A DNA stretch of 5,103 bases, from positions 1 to 5,103 of the forward strand of contig JAFLUR010000174.1 of NCBI GenBank assembly GCA_022508725.1, in the 5' to 3' direction. This document shows positions 1 through 5,103 of this stretch, in pieces. The translations under genes and the position numbers were made by a program. Each line of letters begins with the position of its first letter. The first letter of the stretch is position 1. The notes under the pieces are model-generated. The model ran no database searches, had not been told where the DNA came from, and saw only the letters and a list, made by a program, of their open reading frames with translations. This stretch comes from Oscillospiraceae bacterium. Lineage in GTDB: Bacteria > Bacillota > Clostridia > UBA1381.

Positions 1-2
1 AT

Positions 3-881
3 CTGCGTCCCGAAACGGCGCAGGGCATATTCGTAAACTTTAAAAACGTGCAGAGAACATCAAGAAAAAAAGTGCCTTTCGGAATAGGTCAGATAGGAAA
101 ATCATTCAGAAACGAAATAACTCCCGGAAACTTCACCTTCCGCACGCGCGAATTCGAGCAGATGGAGCTTGAATTTTTCTGCGCGCCCGGGAAGGATATG
201 GAATGGTTCTTGTATTGGAAGGAATTTTGCATGAACTGGCTGCTTTCACTCGGCATAAAGGAAGAAAACGTGCGTTTCCGCGACCATTCTCCCGAGGAGC
301 TTTCGCACTACTCGAACGCGACTACCGATATCGAGTTTGTGTTCCCGTTCGGCTGGGGCGAATTATGGGGCATCGCAGACCGCACCGATTTCGACCTAAA
401 GCAGCATCAGGAGCATTCCGGCGAAAGTATGGAATACACCGATCCCGTGACAAACGAAAAATTCGTTCCCTACTGCATCGAGCCGTCGCTCGGCGCGGAT
501 CGTGTGGCTCTTGCGTTTCTCGTCGAGGCATACGACGAAGAGGAGCTTGAGGGCGGCGATTCGAGAGTGGTTCTCCGGCTTCACCCCGCTCTTGCTCCGA
601 TAAAAGCCGCCGTTCTTCCTCTTTCCAAAAAGCTGAGTCCCGAGGCGGAAAAAGTATTTGATATGCTTTCAAAAAAATACAACTGCGAATTCGACGAGGC
701 AGGCTCGATAGGAAAGCGTTACAGACGTCAGGACGAGATCGGCACTCCGTTCTGCATAACATACGATTTCGATTCCGCCGAGGATAATTCGGTAACGGTG
801 CGTTTCAGAGATTCGATGAAACAGGAAAGAATCAAGACGGACGATTTGTGCGCGTTTCTCGACGAAAAGCTTGATTTTTAA
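3..881 (+). CDS. glyQS: Glycyl-tRNA synthetase, single-chain alpha2 type (partial, 5' end outside window)
   Basis: This class II aminoacyl-tRNA synthetase charges tRNA-Gly with glycine using ATP in the cytoplasm. The first full codon visible is at base 3, and the frame is open from the window edge to TAA at 879-881, giving 292 residues. Family members are about 460 residues, so roughly the first third is missing. Numbering from the first visible residue, LRPETAQGIF (1-10) is the typical active-site segment. KSFRNEI (33-39) plus FRTREFEQMELEFF (46-59) is class II motif 2 with its ATP-contacting Arg. EPSLGADR (160-167) is motif 3 with its invariant Arg. The anticodon-binding domain runs from about 193 to the end and includes GKRYRRQDEIGTPFC. 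This is the one-polypeptide form, not the separate GlyQ/GlyS subunits of E. coli. It is probably the upstream member of the operon seen here; any T-box leader would lie to the left. Identity is essentially certain. Confidence 0.97.
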   Translation: MRPETAQGIFVNFKNVQRTSRKKVPFGIGQIGKSFRNEITPGNFTFRTREFEQMELEFFCAPGKDMEWFLYWKEFCMNWLLSLGIKEENVRFRDHSPEELSHYSNATTDIEFVFPFGWGELWGIADRTDFDLKQHQEHSGESMEYTDPVTNEKFVPYCIEPSLGADRVALAFLVEAYDEEELEGGDSRVVLRLHPALAPIKAAVLPLSKKLSPEAEKVFDMLSKKYNCEFDEAGSIGKRYRRQDEIGTPFCITYDFDSAEDNSVTVRFRDSMKQERIKTDDLCAFLDEKLDF

Positions 882-899
882 TTCCGGGAGGAGTTTGCA

Positions 900-1322
900 A
901 TGAAACAATTTATCATGGATTTTAAAGAATTCGTATCTCGCGGAAACGTCATGGATATGGCGGTGGGCGTTGTTGTCGGCGGAGCGTTTACGAAGATAAT
1001 AAATTCGCTTGTGGAAAACATAATAACGCCGTTTCTCGGTCTTATCACGGGAAAGGTCGATCTTACCGCTCTCAGGCTGGTGATAATCCCCGCGGGAGAG
1101 GGCGTTGAGGAGCTTTCGCTGAAATACGGTATGTTCCTGCAATCGCTTATCGACTTCCTTATTATAGCCTTTTCGCTGTTCTGTGCGATAAAGCTGGTCA
1201 CAGCCCTTTCAAAAAGGTTTGAAAAAAAGCATGAGGAAGTGCCGGAGGAAACCGAGAATACGCCCGACGAGACTGTTTGTATTCTCCGGGAAATAAGAGA
1301 TTTGCTTGAAAAAAAAGATTGA
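900..1322 (+). CDS. mscL: Large-conductance mechanosensitive channel MscL
   Basis: MscL forms a homopentameric pore in the inner membrane that opens under high membrane tension and releases solutes during osmotic downshock. The 140-residue product is close to the 136 residues of the E. coli protein. An amphipathic N-terminal helix (about 1-13) leads into the signature RGNVMDMAVGVVVGGAF (14-30) of the first membrane helix (about 16-45). A periplasmic loop (about 46-76) follows, then the second membrane helix (about 77-103, including DFLIIAFSLFCAIKL). After a charged linker rich in Glu comes the cytoplasmic bundle helix ending ILREIRDLLEKKD. By alignment with E. coli, the hydrophobic constriction residues Leu19 and Val23 correspond to Met20 and Val24 here; the Met is a mild substitution. 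The start is fixed by GGGAGGAG at 886-893, six bases upstream. It sits 18 bases after glyQS and 22 before argS, so it is probably co-transcribed with both synthetase genes. Confidence 0.97.
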   Translation: MKQFIMDFKEFVSRGNVMDMAVGVVVGGAFTKIINSLVENIITPFLGLITGKVDLTALRLVIIPAGEGVEELSLKYGMFLQSLIDFLIIAFSLFCAIKLVTALSKRFEKKHEEVPEETENTPDETVCILREIRDLLEKKD

Positions 1323-1344
1323 AAAATCCAAGGAGTAAGGAACA

Positions 1345-3051
1345 ATGAATTTTAAAGCTTATATTGCAGATAAACTGAAATCGGTAACGGGACTCGAATA
1401 TGACGTTATCGAATCGAATATCGAAACGCCGCCCGATGATAAGATGGGTGATCTGGCATTTCCGTGCTTTGTGCTTGCAAAAACAATGCGGAAAGCACCG
1501 CCCGTTATCGCAAAGGAGATATCGGAAAGGCTGTCCGGGTCCGATGAAATAATCGGACGCACCGAGGCGACCGGCGGATATGTCAATTTCTTTTTCAACC
1601 GTTCGAAATTCGCCGCCGAAACCGTCCGCGCCGCCGCAAAAGCGGGGGAAAATCACGGCGGCTCGGATATGGGGAAGGGCAAAACGGTGCTCGTCGAGTA
1701 TTCCTCACCCAACATCGCCAAGCCTTTTCATATAGGACACCTTTTTTCGACCGCCGTCGGAAATTCGCTTGCCAAAATTTATAAGCATCTCGGCTATAAC
1801 GTCGTATCGCTCAATCATCTCGGCGACTGGGGAACGCAGTTCGGAAAGCTCATCTCCGCCTACAAGCGCTGGGGCGATAAGGATGTTATCGACAAAGACC
1901 CGATAAACGAGCTGCTTAAAATATATGTCAAATTCCATGAAGAAGCGGAAAAACACCCCGAACTCGGTCTTGAGGACGAGGCAAGAGAATATTTCAAAAG
2001 GCTGGAGGACGGAGATGCGGAAACGACCGATCTCTGGAAATATTTCCGGGATATAAGCCTTGTCGAATTCAAACGCGTATACGATACTCTCGGTGTGGAA
2101 TTCGATTCATACAACGGAGAAGCGTTCTATTCGGACAAAATGAAAGAAATAGTCGATATTCTCGATGAAAAGGGACTTCTCACCGAAAGCGACGGCGCAA
2201 AGGTCGTTGATTTGTCGGATATGAATATCCCGCCGTGCATCATACTCAAATCAAACGGCGCAACGATATACGCGACCCGTGATATAGCCGCCGCGCTTTA
2301 CCGCAGGCGCACATATGATTTTTACAAAAATATCTATGTCGTCGGCACACCTCAGGCGCTGCATTTCCGTCAGATATTCTCGGTTATGGAACGCGCCGGA
2401 TGGGAATGGAGCCGCGACTGCGTTCATGTCGGTTTCGGATTGGTAAGATTTGACGGACAAAATCTTTCCACCCGGCACGGAAATGTTGTCTTTCTTAACG
2501 ATGTTCTTAACGAGTCGATAGCAAAAACACGGGAAATAATAGAAAAAAGCAATCCCGACACCCCCGATAAGGAGGATACCGCAAAAAAGATCGGCGTCGG
2601 TGCGCTTCTTTACACATTCCTCAAAAACAACAGGGAAAAGGATATCGATCTTAACTGGGACAGTATGCTTGACTTTGACGGGGAATCGGCTCCGTACTGC
2701 CAGTACAGCTACGCGCGCGGAAAGAGTATTTTAAGAAGAGCCGGCGGGATCGATTTTTCCGACGCGGATTTTTCGGAGGTATCGGACGAGGAATATGCTC
2801 TCGTCAAGCATATAAACGATTTCGGAGACGCCGTAAAGAATGCCGCCGATAAAAACGAGCCTTTTTATATAAACAGATACGTCACAAACCTCGCAAGACT
2901 TTTCAACAGATTCTACAACGCAAATCCCATTCTCAAGGAGGGCGTTGACGAGAATGTGAAAAAATCGCGTCTTGCCCTTGTCGATGTATCCTGCTCGGTA
3001 ATAAAAACGGCTCTCGGTCTTTTGGGAATAGAAACGGTCGAAACAATGTAA
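1345..3051 (+). CDS. argS: Arginyl-tRNA synthetase
   Basis: This class I synthetase attaches arginine to tRNA-Arg using ATP; most ArgRS enzymes need the tRNA bound to activate the amino acid. The product is 568 residues, close to the 577 of E. coli. Visible parts in order are the N-terminal ArgRS-specific tRNA-contacting domain (about 1-90), then SSPNIAKPFHIGHL (120-133) with the HIGH motif at 129-132. The Rossmann-fold catalytic domain includes LGDWGTQFGKL (159-169) and IYATRDIAAALYR (308-320). The KMSKS-equivalent loop is NLSTRHGN (373-380), a degenerate form of the kind common in ArgRS. The C-terminal anticodon-binding (DALR) helical domain runs from about 450, with YCQYSYARGKSILRR (451-465) and INRYVTNLARLFNRFYN (509-525). 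The ATG follows AAGGAG at 1330-1335 by nine bases. The frame is intact and no key segment is missing. It lies 22 bases after mscL and 21 before mltG, consistent with one transcript. Confidence 0.98.
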   Translation: MNFKAYIADKLKSVTGLEYDVIESNIETPPDDKMGDLAFPCFVLAKTMRKAPPVIAKEISERLSGSDEIIGRTEATGGYVNFFFNRSKFAAETVRAAAKAGENHGGSDMGKGKTVLVEYSSPNIAKPFHIGHLFSTAVGNSLAKIYKHLGYNVVSLNHLGDWGTQFGKLISAYKRWGDKDVIDKDPINELLKIYVKFHEEAEKHPELGLEDEAREYFKRLEDGDAETTDLWKYFRDISLVEFKRVYDTLGVEFDSYNGEAFYSDKMKEIVDILDEKGLLTESDGAKVVDLSDMNIPPCIILKSNGATIYATRDIAAALYRRRTYDFYKNIYVVGTPQALHFRQIFSVMERAGWEWSRDCVHVGFGLVRFDGQNLSTRHGNVVFLNDVLNESIAKTREIIEKSNPDTPDKEDTAKKIGVGALLYTFLKNNREKDIDLNWDSMLDFDGESAPYCQYSYARGKSILRRAGGIDFSDADFSEVSDEEYALVKHINDFGDAVKNAADKNEPFYINRYVTNLARLFNRFYNANPILKEGVDENVKKSRLALVDVSCSVIKTALGLLGIETVETM

Positions 3052-3072
3052 TCGGTCTGAAAGGAAAGCTAT

Positions 3073-4134
3073 ATGAAAAAAGAACCCACGAAAAAGGACA
3101 AAAAACCGGGCAAAAGACTCGGAAAGCGCAAAACACGGGGCTGTCCACCCATTATAATAATCGCCGTGATTATCGCGGCAGGCATCCTCGGCGCGGGTTA
3201 CGCAAAGGTACGCGCCGACTACAAGCGGATAAGCCTTGACGAAAGCGTCACCTTTAAAATCGAATCCGGCACCGGCGCGCGTAAAATCGCGGATATGCTC
3301 AAAGAAAATGGCATAATAAAATATCCGCGCGCATTTTTGTATTACGCGAAAAAGGAGGGCTATGTCAATCGTTTCAAGGCAGGTTCGATAACGATAAACC
3401 CGGGTCTTTCTTACACCGAAATTTTCGATATACTCATACAGGATAACCGAAATCTGACAAAGGTGACCATACCGGAGGGCTTTGAGGTAAGAATGATCGC
3501 CGACCGCTTGGAGGAAGCGGGTGTGATAGACCGCGAAAAATTCATGTCGCTGCTTAAAGACGCGTCAAGATACGACTATAAATTCCTCCGCGGAAGAAAA
3601 GACCGGGACGACAGCCTTGAGGGCTATCTCTTCCCCGACACATATTACATATATCCCGAGGATACCGAAGAGGATATAATAAGAATGATGCTTGACGAAT
3701 TTGACAGCCGGTTTCCGCCCGAATATTACGAAAAAGCGGAAAAGCTTAATATGAGCGTTGACGATATCGTAACGCTTGCGTCGATAATCGAGCGTGAAAC
3801 CGATGTTCCCGAAGAGCGCAAAAAGGTCGCCGGAGTATTTTACAACCGCTTGAAAAAGAATATGAAGCTTCAATCCTGCGCGACCGTTCAGTATATCCTC
3901 AAAGAACGCAAACCCAATCTTTCGGTCGAGGATACAAAGATAAATTCTCCGTACAACACATACGTCAACAGCGGTCTGCCGGCAGGTCCGATAGCCTGCC
4001 CCGGAACGGAATGCATGGAAGCCGCACTGAATCCGGAGAACACCGACGCTTTGTATTTCGTTCAGGGTCCGGACGGAAAGCATATCTTTTCAAAAACCTA
4101 CGAAGATCATCTGAAAGCGAAAGGAGACCGGTAA
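3073..4134 (+). CDS. mltG: Endolytic peptidoglycan transglycosylase MltG (YceG family)
   Basis: MltG is a membrane-anchored lytic transglycosylase that cleaves within nascent peptidoglycan glycan strands near the membrane and so limits their length during wall synthesis. The product is 353 residues. A strongly basic cytoplasmic tail (12 Lys/Arg in residues 1-22) precedes a single membrane helix (about 25-44), which predicts the remainder lies outside. A LysM-like subdomain (about 57-120) and KVTIPEGFEVRMIADRL (130-146) follow. DSLEGYLFPDTYYI (180-193) is a family hallmark. The catalytic region is LASIIERET (235-243), where Glu240 matches the catalytic Glu218 of E. coli MltG. Next come FYNRLKKNMKLQSCATVQY (256-274), YNTYVNSGLPAGPIACPG (294-311) and the C-terminal YFVQGPDGKHIFSKTYEDH (328-346). 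The start follows AAAGGA at 3060-3065 by seven bases. Its TAA overlaps the trmR ATG by one base, so the two are probably translationally coupled. The mltG-trmR order matches yrrL-yrrM of Bacillus subtilis. Confidence 0.95.
   Translation: MKKEPTKKDKKPGKRLGKRKTRGCPPIIIIAVIIAAGILGAGYAKVRADYKRISLDESVTFKIESGTGARKIADMLKENGIIKYPRAFLYYAKKEGYVNRFKAGSITINPGLSYTEIFDILIQDNRNLTKVTIPEGFEVRMIADRLEEAGVIDREKFMSLLKDASRYDYKFLRGRKDRDDSLEGYLFPDTYYIYPEDTEEDIIRMMLDEFDSRFPPEYYEKAEKLNMSVDDIVTLASIIERETDVPEERKKVAGVFYNRLKKNMKLQSCATVQYILKERKPNLSVEDTKINSPYNTYVNSGLPAGPIACPGTECMEAALNPENTDALYFVQGPDGKHIFSKTYEDHLKAKGDR
4120..4126 (+). promoter_or_regulatory. Ribosome binding site that sets the trmR start
   Basis: AAAGGAG ends seven bases before the ATG at 4134 and lies inside the last codons of mltG. 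It decides the start of the methyltransferase. The same frame is open further upstream to an ATG at 4011, but that would add 41 residues read out of phase through the conserved end of mltG, with no family resemblance. The TAATG arrangement at 4132-4136 suggests that ribosomes finishing mltG can re-initiate on trmR. Confidence 0.85.
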
Positions 4135-4796
4135 TGTCAGTCGAATATAAACCGGACGGGATAGTACAGTCGTATGTGACCGAATATATGCGCGCGGAGC
4201 TCAAAAAAAACGACGGAATTTTAAAAGAGCTGGAGGAATACGCCCAAAAGCATGACGTGCCGATAGTCAGTCCGGAAACGGCAAAGCTTATATCGGTGCT
4301 TGCGCATATGATACGTCCGTGCAATATTCTTGAAATAGGCTGCGCAATAGGCTATTCCTCGATAATACTCGCCGGCGCTCTCAAAGAGGGCGGCTGTATA
4401 ACCACCCTCGAATACGACCCGGATGCCGCCCAAACGGCAAGGGAAAATATAAAAAAAGCCGGTCTGTCCGATACCGTAAATGTGGTATGCGCCGACGCAA
4501 AGGATTATCTCCCGGCTCTTAACGGGGTATACGACTATATTTTCCTTGACGGTCCGAAGGCGCATTATGTATATATGCTCGATGATTGTGTAAGACTTCT
4601 GAGAAAGGGCGGCATACTTGTTTCGGACAATATTCTTTATAAGGGCATGACAGCCTCCGATGAGCTTGTGATTAGGCGCAAGATAACAATTGTAAAGCGT
4701 CTGCGCGAATATATATCCGCGCTGTGCGGACGAGGAGATCTTGAAACATCGATAATCCCCATAGGCGACGGGATCGCCGTTTCGATAAAAAAATAA
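4134..4796 (+). CDS. trmR: SAM-dependent O-methyltransferase, probable tRNA 5-hydroxyuridine(34) methyltransferase TrmR
   Basis: The likely reaction is methylation of 5-hydroxyuridine at wobble position 34 of tRNA to 5-methoxyuridine, as established for B. subtilis TrmR (YrrM). The product is 220 residues, a usual length for class I, catechol O-methyltransferase-like enzymes. The N-terminal segment includes ILKELEEYAQKHDVPIVSPETA (29-50), typical of this group. The SAM-binding motif I is ILEIGCAIGYSS (65-76), and the acidic residue contacting the SAM ribose is probably Glu93 in TLEYDPD. Asp121 (CADAKDYL) fits the adenine-binding loop. FLDGPK (137-142) and SDNILYKG (164-171) supply Asp139, Asp165 and Asn166, the expected metal-binding set. 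The start is set by the ribosome binding site at 4120-4126. Membership of the methyltransferase family is clear from motifs. The tRNA substrate is inferred from sequence character plus position behind mltG; another small O-methyltransferase function cannot be excluded. No U32-peptidase trhP gene follows within the window, although B. subtilis has yrrN and yrrO there. Confidence 0.85.
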   Translation: MSVEYKPDGIVQSYVTEYMRAELKKNDGILKELEEYAQKHDVPIVSPETAKLISVLAHMIRPCNILEIGCAIGYSSIILAGALKEGGCITTLEYDPDAAQTARENIKKAGLSDTVNVVCADAKDYLPALNGVYDYIFLDGPKAHYVYMLDDCVRLLRKGGILVSDNILYKGMTASDELVIRRKITIVKRLREYISALCGRGDLETSIIPIGDGIAVSIKK

Positions 4797-4826
4797 GCTG
4801 CCCCCGCTGCAAACGGGAGCGGCTTT
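4797..4826 (+). terminator. Imperfect hairpin after trmR, possible bidirectional terminator
   Basis: Immediately after the trmR stop, 4797-4806 pairs with 4814-4823 around a seven-base loop. Of ten positions, eight are Watson-Crick, one is a G-U wobble (4799/4821) and one is a C-A mismatch (4802/4818). On the plus strand only three T residues (4824-4826) follow, which is weak for an intrinsic terminator. On the minus strand the same hairpin is followed by TTATTTTTTT (complement of 4787-4796), a much better U-tract. It is therefore plausible as the end of the operon and more convincing for a transcript entering from the right. Function is inferred from the fold and position only. Confidence 0.5.
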
Positions 4827-4830
4827 GCAA

Positions 4831-4936
4831 GCGGGAAAAGATGCCGAAAAAATGATGATCGGAGGATGCGGAAACGGGCTCTCAGAGCCTGTTTGGTATC
4901 CGGAGATTACCGGACTTTTGAGCGGACTTTTCCGCC
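4831..4936 (+). repeat. 106-base direct repeat, copy 1 (structured, unrecognised family)
   Basis: This copy matches 4998-5103 at 99 of 106 positions without gaps, at an offset of 167 bases. Inside it, 4872-4881 pairs with 4885-4894 around a TCA loop (ten pairs, one a G-U). TCCGG (4899-4903) pairs with CCGGA (4910-4914) around AGATTA. GCGG (4868-4871) pairs with CCGC (4932-4935), enclosing both hairpins. A short CCGA/TCGG stem (4844-4847 with 4859-4862) lies near the left edge. The 9-mer CGGACTTTT occurs twice (4911-4919 and 4923-4931). The ends GCGGGAAAAG and CTTTTCCGCC are near inverted repeats of each other. It lacks a transposase and resembles no mobile element or RNA family I can name. 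An intergenic structured repeat or a small non-autonomous element are both possible. Orientation is arbitrary. Confidence 0.9.
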
Positions 4937-5001
4937 GGCAAAGCAAAAAATTCGCAGGAATACTTTGTGTATTTCAAGAATTTTTTTTGCAAAGCTGGCG
5001 G
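4932..5001. repeat. Long imperfect inverted repeat bridging the two repeat copies
   Basis: The 61 bases between the copies (4937-4997), with a few bases of each repeat edge, fold on themselves. 4932-4939 pairs with 4994-5001 (eight pairs, one a G-U). After an AAA/AAA internal loop, GC pairs with GC (4943-4944 with 4989-4990). The block AAAAAATTC (4945-4953) then pairs with GAATTTTTT (4978-4986), with two extra T bulged at 4987-4988. After a small internal loop, GGAATAC (4957-4963) pairs with GTATTTC (4969-4975) around TTTGT. As RNA this would be one long hairpin. The eight-T run at 4981-4988 also gives the inner stem a terminator-like look on the plus strand. No gene is seen here. Confidence 0.75.
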
Positions 5002-5103
5002 TAAAAGATACCGAAAAAATGATGATCGGAGGATGCAGAAACGGGCTCTCAGAGCCTGTTTAGTATCCGGAGATTACCGGATTTTTGAGCGGATTTTTCT
5101 GCC
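4998..5103 (+). repeat. 106-base direct repeat, copy 2 (runs to the window edge)
   Basis: This second copy differs from copy 1 at seven positions: 5002 (T for G), 5010, 5037 and 5062 (A for G), and 5082, 5094 and 5100 (T for C). All are A or T here and G or C in copy 1, and six are transitions. The ten-pair TCA hairpin and the TCCGG/CCGGA hairpin are unchanged. The enclosing stem becomes GCAG/CTGC through the paired changes at 5037 and 5100. The duplicated 9-mer reads CGGATTTTT in both places (5078-5086 and 5090-5098). Because the copy ends exactly at the last base, its true right end, and whether the array continues, cannot be seen. Confidence 0.9.

Noticed and set aside
4011..4133. A 41-residue N-terminal extension of the methyltransferase from an ATG at 4011
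   Set aside because: It overlaps the conserved C-terminus of mltG out of frame, and the ATG at 4134 has a good ribosome binding site and gives the family's normal length.
4872..4894. Ten-pair hairpin in each repeat as an intrinsic terminator
   Set aside because: Only three T residues end the right arm and no U-tract follows. It is better treated as part of the repeat's fold.
4883..4944. A minus-strand reading frame in the repeat ending EKSAQKSGNLRIPNRL and a stop, in which three of four differences between copies are synonymous
   Set aside because: There is no start codon or ribosome binding site in the window and the frame is short. Three synonymous changes are too few to claim coding, and the conserved hairpins explain the repeat better. 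It would be worth revisiting if a leftward gene is found to the right.
4221..4946. Long minus-strand open frames opposite trmR, argS, mltG and glyQS
   Set aside because: They lie opposite strongly conserved genes, have no ribosome binding sites or recognisable family motifs, and their length is explained by the codon bias of the sense genes.
4852..5004. A 50-codon open frame starting MMIGGCGNGLSEPVWYPE and running through copy 1 and the spacer to TAA at 5002-5004
   Set aside because: No ribosome binding site at a proper distance. All seven differences between the repeat copies fall at first or second codon positions of this frame, none at third. One of them makes a stop in copy 2 (TGG to TAG at 5061-5063). 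This is the opposite of coding constraint.
4866..5063. A 65-codon plus-strand frame starting MRKRALRACLV across both repeats
   Set aside because: It reads the two copies in different frames, the GGAGG before it is directly adjacent to the ATG with no spacing, and it has no family resemblance.
4831..5103. CRISPR array
   Set aside because: A 106-base repeat unit is far too long, only two copies are present, the spacer is an inverted repeat rather than unique sequence, and no cas genes are seen.

Overview
The window reads as one compact, rightward transcription unit of housekeeping genes followed by a non-coding tail of repeats. The likely source is a Gram-positive, Clostridia-like (Firmicutes) bacterium, possibly an uncultured gut lineage. 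The reasons are strong purine-rich ribosome binding sites before every complete gene, very tight gene spacing, a single-chain (alpha2-type) glycyl-tRNA synthetase, and the pair mltG followed directly by a trmR-like methyltransferase, the order of yrrL-yrrM in Bacillus subtilis. Genus or species cannot be read from the sequence.

Layout, all on the plus strand: the 3' part of glyQS (3-881; the start lies outside the window), mscL (900-1322), argS (1345-3051), mltG (3073-4134) and trmR (4134-4796). The gaps are 18, 22 and 21 bases, and mltG and trmR share one base (TAATG). There is no room for an internal promoter or terminator between genes, so they are probably co-transcribed from a promoter to the left of the window. 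Three genes serve translation (two aminoacyl-tRNA synthetases and a probable wobble-uridine tRNA methyltransferase). Two act at the cell envelope (an osmotic safety valve and a peptidoglycan-cleaving enzyme that sets glycan chain length).

From 4797 to the end (307 bases) I find no convincing gene. This stretch holds an imperfect hairpin just after the trmR stop, then two direct copies of a 106-base repeat (4831-4936 and 4998-5103) that match at 99 of 106 positions without gaps. They are separated by 61 bases that, with the repeat edges, form a long imperfect inverted repeat (4932-5001). Each copy contains conserved hairpins, and one pair of differences between copies keeps a predicted base pair. 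All seven differences are G or C in copy 1 and A or T in copy 2. The second copy runs to the last base of the window, so the array may continue. This repeat is the only part of the window that known gene families do not explain; I do not recognise its family.
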